Made by a program: the position numbers and the translations under genes | Notes under the pieces: model-generated | Databases searched by the model: none | Told to the model about the DNA's origin: nothing | Seen by the model: the letters and a program-made list of their open reading frames with translations, nothing else | Source: Thermococcus sp. | Lineage (GTDB): Archaea; Methanobacteriota_B; Thermococci; Thermococcales; Thermococcaceae | DNA: 64,000 nucleotides | Assembly: GCF_027023865.1 (NCBI RefSeq) | Contig: NZ_JALVUC010000011.1 | Coordinates: 45,789-109,788, forward strand | Reading direction: 5' to 3' | Part shown: positions 18,534 to 26,824 of the stretch, piece by piece | Position numbering within the stretch: position 1 is the first letter of the stretch | Layout: each line of letters opens with the position of its first letter

Positions 18534-19414
18534 GGAATTACGAAAAGTTTTCCATTGGAATTTTAGCCCTTGCCTCAATCTCTCCGGGTTTTTCGCTGGC
18601 ATATCACTTTAACGGTATTTCCTCCGCCATCGCGGGAAGATCTGGGCTGTATATGCCCCCGGAGGCCATATCTTTCCTGACCCTGTTCGTATTTTCGGTT
18701 TATCTTCATAGGGTCAGGGGTATTGGCCTTACCTATGTTGTCATTGCACTGACCGTTTTATATATTTTACCGTACTTGGGAGGCGTCCCTGTTGAGAAAG
18801 TTCCCTTTGTTACTCTCACGGCAATGCCGCTGGGTGTTTCCATTGTCTTCGTCCCCTATGCCCATTCTCTCCACTCTAGGATGAAAAGCCTTGGGCTAGG
18901 GTATCCTAAGGATGAGCTTGAAAATCTGATAACAATAGAACTGAAGACAATTCTCTTATCCATGCTCCCCGGAGCGATGTTACTGGTTTACCTCCTCTAC
19001 TCAACATCTCTGGGAAGAAACCCGATTGGACTTTTCCCGACCTACCTCACCGTTCTCTTTGCCCTTCTAATCGGAGTCATCATATCAACAATCGAAAGGA
19101 AAGAAGAGAGCGCCTCGAAAACGGTTCTCGTATTCAGAACTTACATGACAGCAGGTGATTCTTTTAGGGTCAAAGAGGGCTCGATATGGGAGAACGGTTT
19201 TGAACTCCTTTTGGAAGGGGGCAGTCCCGTAAAAAGAATTGTTCTCCTGAGTTTTCCCTCCGAAAACGTGCCCGAATACGTGGTCATCTGCTCCCCATGG
19301 GACAGTAAGTTCCTCACAAAGAAAAAGGAAAGCGTTGAAAGCGGTGTTAGATACATCGTTTTCTCTACGTCCCGTGCTCCCAGCTCTCCAGATAGTTTTT
19401 CTGCTCTTCCGTGA
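18530..19414 (+). CDS. Membrane protein, last gene of the MoxR-DUF58 operon
   Basis: A 294-residue protein with about six hydrophobic helices (roughly residues 8-28, 44-62, 64-84, 98-114, 145-162 and 170-186). A soluble C-terminal domain of about 100 residues follows. No family was recognised. It starts with GTG overlapping the DUF58 stop (GTGA). The 3' end overlaps the convergent SAH hydrolase by 50 bases. Confidence 0.68.
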   Translation: MRNYEKFSIGILALASISPGFSLAYHFNGISSAIAGRSGLYMPPEAISFLTLFVFSVYLHRVRGIGLTYVVIALTVLYILPYLGGVPVEKVPFVTLTAMPLGVSIVFVPYAHSLHSRMKSLGLGYPKDELENLITIELKTILLSMLPGAMLLVYLLYSTSLGRNPIGLFPTYLTVLFALLIGVIISTIERKEESASKTVLVFRTYMTAGDSFRVKEGSIWENGFELLLEGGSPVKRIVLLSFPSENVPEYVVICSPWDSKFLTKKKESVESGVRYIVFSTSRAPSSPDSFSALP

Positions 19415-20630
19415 GTTCGTCTATCTCCACACCCATCGACACGAGCTTTATACGAGCGACCATCTCATCAATCTCCCTTGGGAGCACGTAGACCTTCGGC
19501 TTGAGCTTATTATGGTTGTCCTTGATGTATTCCGCCGCCTTAGCCTGGAGTGCGAAGCTCATGTCCATTATCTCCGCTGGGTGGCCGTCGGCCGCTGCCA
19601 AATTGACCAGCCTTCCGTCAGCGAGCAGGTAGAGCCTCCTGCCATCCGCGAGCTTGTACTCCCGTATGTTGGGCCTGACCTCGTTTATCTCAACGGCCAA
19701 GGCCTCAAGATCTGGCTTGCTTATCTCAACGTCGAAGTGGCCGGCATTGGCCATTATGACCCCATCCTTCATGACTTCAAAGTGTTCCCTGCGGATGCAG
19801 TTGATGTCGCCCGTTGAAGTGACGAAGATGTCCCCTATTTTGGCCGCTTCTCCCATGTTCGTGACAAGGAAGCCGTCCATCCGTGCCTCCAAAGCCCTTA
19901 TCGGGTCGACCTCGACGACTATCACCGTGGCACCGAGGCCCTTCGCGCGCATCGCTATTCCCCTGCCGCACCAGCCGTAGCCGACGACAACGACGTTTTT
20001 TCCGGCAACGAGAAGGTTCGTCGTCCTTATTATGCCATCCCACGTTGACTGGCCCGTTCCGTAGCGGTTGTCGAAGAGGTATTTCGTGTAGGAGTCATTG
20101 ACCGCTATGATGGGAAACTTCAGAACGCCATCCTTCTCCATCGCCCTCAAGCGTATCACGCCGGTCGTCGTCTCCTCGCTCGCGCCCCAGATTCCATCTA
20201 TCAGCTCTTTCCGCTCCCTCATCACCGTGCTTATCATATCCGCGCCGTCGTCTATGATTATGTTCGGTCCTATGTCGAGCGCCTTGTGCATGTTCTCGTA
20301 GTACTCCTCCCTGCTCTCTCCCCTTACCGCGTAGACCTTAACACCCGATTTGGCCAGTGCTGCGACCACATCATCCTGCGTTGAGAGCGGATTGCTCGCC
20401 GCCGCAGAAACTTCGGCGCCGGCGGCTTTGAGCGTTAGAAGGAGGAAGGCCGTCTTCATCTCTAAGTGGAGTGTTGTGGCTATTTTCACACCCTTAAACG
20501 GCTTCTTCCCCTCGAAGTCCTTTCTTATGCTCTGGAGAACCGGCATGAAGCGGGAGACCCAGTCTATCTTCCTCTCCCCGCTCGGCGCGAGGTCCAAATC
20601 CCTAACGCAGTAGTCCTTCGTGCAGTCCAT
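19365..20630 (-). CDS. ahcY: S-adenosyl-L-homocysteine hydrolase
   Basis: A 421-residue NAD-dependent enzyme that splits S-adenosylhomocysteine into adenosine and homocysteine, removing the inhibitor left by methyltransferases. The Rossmann motif is [20 protein letters not shown]. Other signatures are [40 protein letters not shown] and the C-terminal [14 protein letters not shown]. As in other archaeal members, the C-terminal tail is shorter than in mammals. The ATG at 20630 follows GGTGATGGT. A TATA-like CTTTTAAG lies on the minus strand around 20660-20667. Confidence 0.97.
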   Translation of the reverse strand: MDCTKDYCVRDLDLAPSGERKIDWVSRFMPVLQSIRKDFEGKKPFKGVKIATTLHLEMKTAFLLLTLKAAGAEVSAAASNPLSTQDDVVAALAKSGVKVYAVRGESREEYYENMHKALDIGPNIIIDDGADMISTVMRERKELIDGIWGASEETTTGVIRLRAMEKDGVLKFPIIAVNDSYTKYLFDNRYGTGQSTWDGIIRTTNLLVAGKNVVVVGYGWCGRGIAMRAKGLGATVIVVEVDPIRALEARMDGFLVTNMGEAAKIGDIFVTSTGDINCIRREHFEVMKDGVIMANAGHFDVEISKPDLEALAVEINEVRPNIREYKLADGRRLYLLADGRLVNLAAADGHPAEIMDMSFALQAKAAEYIKDNHNKLKPKVYVLPREIDEMVARIKLVSMGVEIDELTEEQKNYLESWEHGT

Positions 20631-20968
20631 ACCATCACCATAAGAACTTCGGCTGAACTCTTAAAAGCCCTCCGAAAGGTCTCTAAATTGGGGGGGCCTA
20701 CTACTGCTATTGTAGATGCCCATGCGGGAGAGGGCAACCTTTAAACATTACCACTCCACATTGAGGGGAGGTACTCTAACAACCCCTCAGCTTGCTGGAA
20801 GCACTGAAATAGACCTTCTCCTATTGGACACTGCTGGGAATCAAGGGATATCAAGCTGACAATAGAAAAAGTGATCCAGCGCTTTCTAAACAGAGGTACC
20901 CCCTCCGCCTTCTTGGGGAAAACGGCAAGGTTTATATTAATTAATACACCCATTACTCTGGTGGGCAC
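20631..20968. promoter_or_regulatory. Intergenic region with two outward promoters
   Basis: This 338-base gap has CTTTTAAG (minus strand, about 20660-20667) serving ahcY and TTTATATTA at about 20933-20941 serving the cyclase gene at 20969. Between them, about 20690-20900, I see no supported ORF. A G-run and an ATTGTAGATGCCCATGCGGG segment are present without a recognisable RNA structure. Possibly decayed sequence. Confidence 0.45.
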
Positions 20969-21547
20969 ATGATAATCGACCTCTCCATTCCCATATCCGA
21001 GGAGACCCCGCTCTACCCCGACGACCCGCCGGTGAACATAAAACTCTGGGCGGTTATAGACAGGGACGGCTACTACATGAACGTCATTAAGATGGGGGAG
21101 CACACCGGCACTCATGTCGATGCTCCAGCCCATTTCATAGCTGAGGGCAAGACGGTTGATGAGCTTCCGCTCGAGAAGTTCGTCGGAGAGGGCCTCGTTC
21201 TTGACGTTCGCGGTGGGGAAGGAGAGGTAAAGCTTGAGGAGATCCCAGATTCAGGGTATTTTGACAGGGTGGTTCTGTTCCTCACCAACGGAAGGGAACT
21301 TTCCCCCGAGGTTGCTCTGTTCCTCGTGGCAGAAGGGGCTAAGGCCGTCGGCATCGATGCTATGAGTATAGGGGATGAAGCCGTTCACAAGATACTCCTG
21401 AGCGCCGAGGTTCCAATTTTTGAGAACCTGGCAAACCTTGAGGAACTTCTTGAGAAAGAGTTCACGTTCATAGCCTTTCCGCTGAAGATAGAAGGCGGCT
21501 CGGGAAGTCCGGTGAGGGCCGTCGCGATGCTTCACTCAGATGACTGA
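20969..21547 (+). CDS. Cyclase family protein (kynurenine formamidase-like)
   Basis: A 192-residue metal-dependent hydrolase of the cyclase/KynB superfamily. The metal-binding signature HTGTHVDAPAHFIAEG is present at about 46-61, with the preceding MNVIKMGEHTG. GIDAMSIGDEAVHKILL and PLKIEGGSGSPVRAVAML near the end are also typical. The substrate is unknown; kynurenine metabolism is not expected in this organism. It starts at ATG 20969 after GGTGGG. The 3' end overlaps the convergent rnp4 by 16 bases. Confidence 0.88.
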   Translation: MIIDLSIPISEETPLYPDDPPVNIKLWAVIDRDGYYMNVIKMGEHTGTHVDAPAHFIAEGKTVDELPLEKFVGEGLVLDVRGGEGEVKLEEIPDSGYFDRVVLFLTNGRELSPEVALFLVAEGAKAVGIDAMSIGDEAVHKILLSAEVPIFENLANLEELLEKEFTFIAFPLKIEGGSGSPVRAVAMLHSDD

Positions 21548-21894
21548 CGTCGTTTCTCCTTCTGCTCCCTTAGATAGGGATAGCGAGCTATGTGTCCGCA
21601 TTTGAGGCACTTAACCACCACGTGGGGATAGGGTCTGCTCCTGAGCCTTACAATTGCGTTTTTCCCAGGGACTAAAAACGAGTGACACCGTTTACAATAC
21701 CTCCTCTTCCACTTCCTCGGCATCCTTATCCTTGCCTTCTGCTGAATAGCGAGCGCTATCTCAACGTAGCGGTTGGCAAGGTTTTCATCGTAGGGATAAA
21801 CCTTCTCAGCCAGTGTGAAGAGCGTTTCCACCCTCTCCCGCGCTATTCTCTTCTTTTCCCTCTGTTCTTTCTGCCTGATGAACTTCTTTGACAT
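21532..21894 (-). CDS. rnp4: RNase P protein subunit Rnp4 (Rpr2/Rpp21)
   Basis: A 120-residue protein component of archaeal RNase P, which processes the 5' ends of tRNAs. Two N-terminal helices (about 1-55) precede a zinc ribbon with CKRCH and CLKCGH (about 70-103). The basic segment RMPRKWKRRYCKRCHSFLVP is the family hallmark. It starts at ATG 21894. Upstream in-frame codons add only four residues. It sits two bases downstream of the OB-fold/winged-helix gene on the same strand and is probably co-transcribed with it. Confidence 0.95.
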   Translation of the reverse strand: MSKKFIRQKEQREKKRIARERVETLFTLAEKVYPYDENLANRYVEIALAIQQKARIRMPRKWKRRYCKRCHSFLVPGKNAIVRLRSRPYPHVVVKCLKCGHIARYPYLREQKEKRRQSSE

Positions 21895-21895
21895 G

Positions 21896-23410
21896 CTACC
21901 ACCCAATTATTTTCAGCCTTCCGGGGAACGGTTCGTAGACGTAGCCCGTGGCCATGAGCTTCTCCACCACCCCAAGGGCATCCCTCTCGGAGAAGCCTTC
22001 CCGCACAAGCTCGTGTATAAAGTCCTCCTTTGATACCCCTCCGGTGCGGCTTATCGAGGCAAGGTCGTTGAGTATCTCCAGTGCCCTCCTTGCCTTGAGG
22101 CTCCCGGGTATGTACATTTTGTACTCCTTTAAAAGCCTCATCATTTCCTCGGGATTATCTTTGAGAACCACCATCCACTCGTTCACAAGGGTGTTGTTTA
22201 TCAGCCTGACATCCCTCGCCGCTTTTTTGGTGGCCCTTCCCCTGAAGCGCACTATCGATCCAAACAGCCTCCTCCCGAGTTCGGCGCGGAGTTTTACACT
22301 CATCGGGCCGCTTGGGGCTGTAAGTGCTCGAAATTCCTCCCCGTAGTCGTTCCTACTCTCTTGGAGCCACCGCAGGAACTCCTCCTCCATTGGTCTAGTC
22401 CTCTTCGCGTCCAGAGCAGAGTACCTGTCCCGATTCATGAAAATCGTCACAAGGAGGTTTGGAATAAGCTGGAAGAACTCCCTTCTGGCCTCAAAGTAGG
22501 GCTTCTCTTCCGAGGAAATGAGTACGAATGGGGTCTCCGCCAGTCTCGCCATCCTGTCGAGGGGTCTTGCCTCGACGTTCTTCGGAAGGAATCCTATCGC
22601 CCTCTTGGAGGTGATGGCTTTAAGCGCCCACTTCACAGGATTTACAAGCCCCTTCTTTGTGTGGGGAGCATAGTAGCGAATATCGCTTCCGTTGGGGTCT
22701 GAAAAGCGGAAGTCAAGTCCCAAAAGTGGGTCGTCTGCCTCTATAACCTTCTTCCTTCTCAGCTGAACCTCCTTTGGTAAGGCTGAATGGAGACTTTTGA
22801 GGACGTTCCAGAGGGCCAGCACCTCGGATTCGTCTTTATATCGTAATGCGAGGAACTCAAAGCCCTCCCCCCAGCTTTCTCCGGGAATGTACGGGACGCC
22901 GTGAATTGAGTAGAGAAGAGTATTACGCATCTCATCACGGAGATAAACGCTCCCCTCAAACAGATCAATTGTCTCATCCCTGCTGAGGGCGAACTCGCTG
23001 TAATCCTTCCAGTAGTCGGAGTAGTCCAGCCCCTCAATGGAGCGCGCCCGTACCATCCGGAGGTTGCCCAGGGGATACGCGTCTAGGATGCCCTTTACGA
23101 TGACGTAGCTCCCGGGCTTTACCTTCCCTACAAAGGAGGTTTTATCATCAACCCTAACGACGGCGTAGGCTCTGAACTCTCCCCGGGGGAGACTTGCCAG
23201 TTCTGACGGTGGGAGCGGTGAGAGGAACAGATAGAGGGCATCCCTGGGTGCGTTAGGGGTCTTCCTGCCTGTCATGAAGCCCTTTACCTCAGCTTCTTCC
23301 CCGATTCTGAGGTTCTGAAGCTTTTTTTGAAACTCTCTGAGTCTTTTCCCCGGGCTGAGTGGATCCTTTCCATTCTCCATCCTTAAAAGCTCAAGCAGTT
23401 CTTCCTCCAT
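21896..23410 (-). CDS. Divergent protein with OB-like N-terminus and MCM-like C-terminal winged helix
   Basis: A 504-residue conserved protein that I do not recognise as characterised. Residues about 32-130 read as an OB-fold (IGEEAEVKGFMTGRK...AYAVVRVDDKTSFVGKVKPG...VIVKGILDAY). The middle third (about 155-400) is mixed alpha/beta with no Walker A or B motif. The last 50 residues, SKEDFIHELVREGFSERDAL and VVEKLMATGYVYEPFPGRLK, resemble the winged helix that ends archaeal MCM helicases. It may be an inactive relative of MCM or another DNA-associated protein. It starts at ATG 23410, and its promoter region overlaps that of the 5S rRNA gene. Confidence 0.6.
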   Translation of the reverse strand: MEEELLELLRMENGKDPLSPGKRLREFQKKLQNLRIGEEAEVKGFMTGRKTPNAPRDALYLFLSPLPPSELASLPRGEFRAYAVVRVDDKTSFVGKVKPGSYVIVKGILDAYPLGNLRMVRARSIEGLDYSDYWKDYSEFALSRDETIDLFEGSVYLRDEMRNTLLYSIHGVPYIPGESWGEGFEFLALRYKDESEVLALWNVLKSLHSALPKEVQLRRKKVIEADDPLLGLDFRFSDPNGSDIRYYAPHTKKGLVNPVKWALKAITSKRAIGFLPKNVEARPLDRMARLAETPFVLISSEEKPYFEARREFFQLIPNLLVTIFMNRDRYSALDAKRTRPMEEEFLRWLQESRNDYGEEFRALTAPSGPMSVKLRAELGRRLFGSIVRFRGRATKKAARDVRLINNTLVNEWMVVLKDNPEEMMRLLKEYKMYIPGSLKARRALEILNDLASISRTGGVSKEDFIHELVREGFSERDALGVVEKLMATGYVYEPFPGRLKIIGW

Positions 23411-23433
23411 TGATCTACTTTATGACCGTAAGA

Positions 23434-23441
23434 TTTATAAA
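23434..23441 (+). promoter_or_regulatory. TATA box of the 5S rRNA gene
   Basis: TTTATAAA lies about 27 bases upstream of the 5S rRNA 5' end. This is the expected archaeal distance, so the 5S gene is transcribed from its own promoter, separate from 16S/23S. Confidence 0.65.
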
Positions 23442-23465
23442 CCCTCCGCGACAGGTATGTATTGG

Positions 23466-23592
23466 TACGGCGGTCATAGCGGTGGGGTCATACCCGGTCT
23501 CGTTTCGACCCCGGAAGTTAAGCCCGCCTGCGTTTCCGGTTGTACTGCCCTCCGGGAGGGGGTGGGAAGCCGGAAACGCCGCCGGCCGCTAT
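23466..23592 (+). rRNA. rrf: 5S ribosomal RNA
   Basis: About 126 bases with the conserved archaeal 5S core: CCCGGTCTCGTTTCGACCCC, GGAAGTTAAGCCCGCC, and GGTTGTACTGCCCTCCGGGA followed by GGGGGTGGGAAGCC. Helix I is formed by GGCGGTC (23469-23475) with GGCCGCT (23584-23590). The gene stands alone with its own TATA box and no tRNA next to it, as is common in Thermococcales. The ends are set from helix I and may be off by a few bases. Confidence 0.95.
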
Positions 23593-23605
23593 ATCCTTCT
23601 AGAGT

Positions 23606-23631
23606 AACCACCTACACAAAAGCTATTTAAA
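23606..23631 (+). promoter_or_regulatory. Promoter with one archaellum-type CCTACA box and TATA box
   Basis: AACCACCTACAC (23606-23617) is identical over 12 bases to part of the element upstream of the archaellin operon (42120-42131). It lies seven bases before the TATA-like TATTTAAA (23624-23631) of the coiled-coil gene at 23664. The spacing matches that of the last hexamer at the cheR operon promoter. It is proposed as a single binding site for the same regulator. Confidence 0.5.
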
Positions 23632-23663
23632 TTTCTCCGTCGACTTTGTAACGGTTGGTGGTT

Positions 23664-24743
23664 ATGCTCAAGAAGTCAAAGAAGCAGGGACTGGGCTGGG
23701 ACTACATTAGAGACAGGCATTCCTCTGCCATAGACGAGCTTAAGACCCTCCGTGACTGGGACGGTATTAAATCTGCCATTCCTGAGTCCGAGCACCTCGG
23801 CGACTACTCTCTTCTCGCCCTCGAAGCCGTCGCAGCGACAATCCGCGAGCTTCGCCTAGACCGCAGCATGTTAGCAGAGAGGATAGAGATTCTAAACAAG
23901 AAGTCCGAGGAACTCAGCACCGCCTACAAGAACGATATCATGGCTCTTGAGAAGCGCATCAAGGAGCTTGAGGATCACATCGCGGAGATAGAACAGAGAA
24001 CCCTCTTTTTGGACAGTGTTGAGATGCTCATACCGAGGATAAGCGAGATAGAGGAGCGCTTTGAACGCCTGCCAATGGAGATAACCAGGAGAATGGAAGA
24101 GCGTTATGGCGGGAGAATCGATGGGTACCTTAAGAAGGAGCTTGAAGGACGCCTTAAGGAGTTTGAGGAGAAGTTAAAGCGGGATATTTTTGGGGTCAGC
24201 GTCAACCTCGCTGAAACACTCAGTAACATACAGCAACACTACGAGGAGCTTGTGGAGGAGAACGCCCGCCTACGCTCTACCGCCACTGAAAGAGACGAAC
24301 TCAAAAAGGCCCTCGTTGGAAAAGAAAGGGAAATCGAGGAGCTGAAGTCTAAGCTGGTGGCCCTGGAGGAGATGTCGAAGCGGGTTGATGCACTCAGCAG
24401 GAGGCTCTCCGAATATGAAGCCAAGGCCTCCCAGCTGGCCCTCGTTAAAAAGCACTTAATTGCAATAACCGGGAAAAAGGATCTGAATGAGGCCCTGAAG
24501 GTTCTGAAAACCCAGTTCGTTCCAAAGTCTGAGCTTGAGAATACCCTCAAAGAAGTCAGGGAGATGCTAACTGAGATGGATGAAGTCCGCCGGGAGAACG
24601 AGAGACTCAGGGGTGAGAACGAGAAGCTTAAAGAGGCCCTCAAAACACTCATTCAGGAGAGACTTGAGACAGGAACGCCGGAGGAAGGTGAGATCCCAGA
24701 AGGTAAATCAGGAGCTTCTCTCAAGGATGGTCAGTCTGGTTAA
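23664..24743 (+). CDS. Long coiled-coil protein, possibly motility-related
   Basis: A 359-residue, charged, almost wholly helical protein. The N-terminal 60 residues form a short globular start (KKSKKQGLGWDYIRDRH). Heptad-rich coiled coils then run from about 65 to 345, for example RLSEYEAKASQLALVKKHLI. There is no membrane segment or catalytic motif. The ATG at 23664 follows GGTGG. Function unknown. The promoter carries a CCTACA box shared with the archaellum and cheR promoters, which suggests a role as a cytoskeletal or array-associated scaffold. That role is inference. Its 3' end overlaps the convergent HEAT gene. Confidence 0.7.
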   Translation: MLKKSKKQGLGWDYIRDRHSSAIDELKTLRDWDGIKSAIPESEHLGDYSLLALEAVAATIRELRLDRSMLAERIEILNKKSEELSTAYKNDIMALEKRIKELEDHIAEIEQRTLFLDSVEMLIPRISEIEERFERLPMEITRRMEERYGGRIDGYLKKELEGRLKEFEEKLKRDIFGVSVNLAETLSNIQQHYEELVEENARLRSTATERDELKKALVGKEREIEELKSKLVALEEMSKRVDALSRRLSEYEAKASQLALVKKHLIAITGKKDLNEALKVLKTQFVPKSELENTLKEVREMLTEMDEVRRENERLRGENEKLKEALKTLIQERLETGTPEEGEIPEGKSGASLKDGQSG

Positions 24744-25454
24744 CCCGTCTTCGATTTTCTTCATGACGAGGTCGCTTCTCTCGTCCAGCCCCTCAAGTTT
24801 TGACCGGATTATTTTCCCCAGCTTTGGGTTCAGTTCTGAGATGTGCACCAGAGTCTCCACGGCGCTTGCACGCACTATCTCGTTCCTGTCATGGAGGAGG
24901 GCAAGGAGCTTTGGTAGGAAGGGCGTCACGTATCTCAGCCCGTTCTCCCCGAGGGCCGAGATGAAGTTCAAAGCGGTCAACTTGTCGGTGCTGTCCTTGG
25001 AGACAAGCATGTAGCCGATATCCCTGAAAACATTGCCCAAGAGAGACGGTTTGACCCGTATTATCTCCTCAAGAACGTAGGCCATGTTAACCTTTATCTT
25101 TGGATCCCCAACGCGGTAGTTGGCGAAGACCGCTGGAACGACCTTTGAGACCCTCTTCGGGGCGACTTCTGCCATGACGCCGAAGGCTCTTGCTATCTCC
25201 TGGGTTAAGGGTACAGCCTCGCTCTTTCTGAGCATGACCATGAGCTTTGTTATCAGGGACTCGTGGAGCTCGGGGGTATCCCTCAACGCTTCCATAACTA
25301 CCCTAAGGGCGTTCTTCTGCACCGTCCACAGGTCGTCGTCGAGGTACTTTAGGATATCCCTCAGGAACTCCTTGTCGATTGTGGCCCTCACGATGAGCTC
25401 GTCCATGTGCTCGCCGGTTGCAAGTGCCTCCCTGACGTCAAGTTCCTCTTCCAT
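24708..25454 (-). CDS. HEAT-repeat protein
   Basis: A 248-residue alpha-solenoid protein with about five HEAT repeats. Typical units are DDLWTVQKNALRVVMEAL, KIKVNMAYVLEEIIRVKPSL, and LLALLHDRNEIVRASAVETL, where the D-x-x-x-V-R-x-x-A pattern of HEAT helices is clear. It is probably a protein-binding scaffold; the partner is unknown. It starts at ATG 25454 after GGTGG. A divergent promoter (TTTATATAAG near 25483-25492) lies between it and the PQQ-propeller gene. The 3' end overlaps the coiled-coil gene by 36 bases. Confidence 0.82.
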   Translation of the reverse strand: MEEELDVREALATGEHMDELIVRATIDKEFLRDILKYLDDDLWTVQKNALRVVMEALRDTPELHESLITKLMVMLRKSEAVPLTQEIARAFGVMAEVAPKRVSKVVPAVFANYRVGDPKIKVNMAYVLEEIIRVKPSLLGNVFRDIGYMLVSKDSTDKLTALNFISALGENGLRYVTPFLPKLLALLHDRNEIVRASAVETLVHISELNPKLGKIIRSKLEGLDERSDLVMKKIEDGLTRLTILERSS

Positions 25455-25523
25455 TGAACCACCAGTTTAATTACCGCAAAGGTTTATATAAGCTTTTCAC
25501 TTAACTGCATTGAGGGATAGGCC

Positions 25524-26807
25524 ATGAAGAGGGGAGTTTCAGTGATTCTAATGACACTACTGGCTCTTTCCGTGCTCGGGACTGTCCTGGCCGCCAAGAA
25601 TCCAGTACTATGGAAAGGTTCCGTCTGTAGTAACGTTAAGTACCAGAAAAGCATCGAAGCCGTGGCTATAAGCAACGGTCGAGTTTACGTAGGTTGCTCA
25701 TATAGGGAGGTGGCTAACGCGAGTGGCATGATTGAGATATACTATCAGGGCAGGTTGGCGGCGTACTCCTCCAACGGAACGCGCCTCTGGCAGAACGATT
25801 CCGGCTACGTTGTCAAGCTCTATCCCCTTCGGGATGGGAAAATCCTCGTCGGAAGCTTTGGCGGCTTTATCACGTTTGGTAGGAATGGGAGGTTCCTCTC
25901 AAGAAACCTAACCATTAATAAGCTCTACGACTTCCAGGTTGTTGGCGGTAAAGTTTACGCGGTCGATGGAGGCGTTTTCATTCAAAACAATAGCATCCAT
26001 TACATCGGTCACCTCTACGCGGGAAGAATTGTAAACGACAGTGTTATCCTTGGGAGGCCAATAACAAACTTCACGAGCATGACCAGCAGGGTTCGCGTTG
26101 GTAAGGGGATAATCTACGTCGGGGCCGGCTTCCCGTCTGGCTACGTCGGACCCAGCCAGTTCGGCTACATCTATGGTGTTCTGCCGAACGGGACGATTAA
26201 ATGGAGTATAAACACGGGAAGTTGGGTCCGCGACATGGAACTCCTTAACGGAGATCTAATAGCAGGAACCGGCTATGGAAAATCCAATGGCTGGCTTTAT
26301 CGGGTTTCTCCATCCGGCAAAATTCTGTGGAAGAAGGTCCTCTTTTACACCGAGGACATAGATGTCGCTGAGGGTAAAATCTTCGTCGGCGGAATGGGGG
26401 ACGAAGGTGGAGTCCTCGCGGCCGTTGACCCCCAAACCGGGAAGGTTCTCTGGGAGAAGGACTTCCCCTACCGCGTCAAGGTGGTTCGCTACGCCGATGG
26501 AAAGCTCCTTGTAGGTGTTGGGAAGTTCCAGAGCGTCAACCAGAATGGAAGCTCTATCGTTTACAGCGTCGGCTCCCTCTACGCGGTCAGTCCAAGTGAC
26601 GGTAAGGTTCTTGGAGAACTGCCCAACATAGGCTACGTCAGGAGCATAGCGGTTGAAGGCAACACCGCGGTGGTCGGAACCGCCAGCTCGAACTTCTATG
26701 TCGTGGACGTGAAAGCGCTTGCAGGAGAATCCGGAGAAAAGGGAATCTGCGGGCCGGCCTTTGTGGTGGTCTTGGCGCTTCTGCCCCTACTTTGGAAGAG
26801 GCGCTGA
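25524..26807 (+). CDS. Secreted PQQ-type beta-propeller protein with CGP-CTERM anchor
   Basis: A 427-residue exported protein. The signal peptide is MKRGVSVILMTLLALSVLGT, ending near the AA at 24-25. The body is a beta-propeller with about seven PQQ/quinoprotein-like blades, for example GGVLAAVDPQTGKVLWEKDF and GSLYAVSPSDGKVLGEL. The C-terminus GICGPAFVVVLALLPLLWKR plus R is the CGP-CTERM signal, a Cys-Gly-Pro followed by a helix and basic tail. This signal is almost confined to Thermococcales and is thought to direct processing and surface anchoring. PQQ itself is not expected; such propellers are usually binding modules. The ligand is unknown. Confidence 0.88.
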   Translation: MKRGVSVILMTLLALSVLGTVLAAKNPVLWKGSVCSNVKYQKSIEAVAISNGRVYVGCSYREVANASGMIEIYYQGRLAAYSSNGTRLWQNDSGYVVKLYPLRDGKILVGSFGGFITFGRNGRFLSRNLTINKLYDFQVVGGKVYAVDGGVFIQNNSIHYIGHLYAGRIVNDSVILGRPITNFTSMTSRVRVGKGIIYVGAGFPSGYVGPSQFGYIYGVLPNGTIKWSINTGSWVRDMELLNGDLIAGTGYGKSNGWLYRVSPSGKILWKKVLFYTEDIDVAEGKIFVGGMGDEGGVLAAVDPQTGKVLWEKDFPYRVKVVRYADGKLLVGVGKFQSVNQNGSSIVYSVGSLYAVSPSDGKVLGELPNIGYVRSIAVEGNTAVVGTASSNFYVVDVKALAGESGEKGICGPAFVVVLALLPLLWKRR

Positions 26808-26824
26808 ATTCTTTCTTTTTGATT

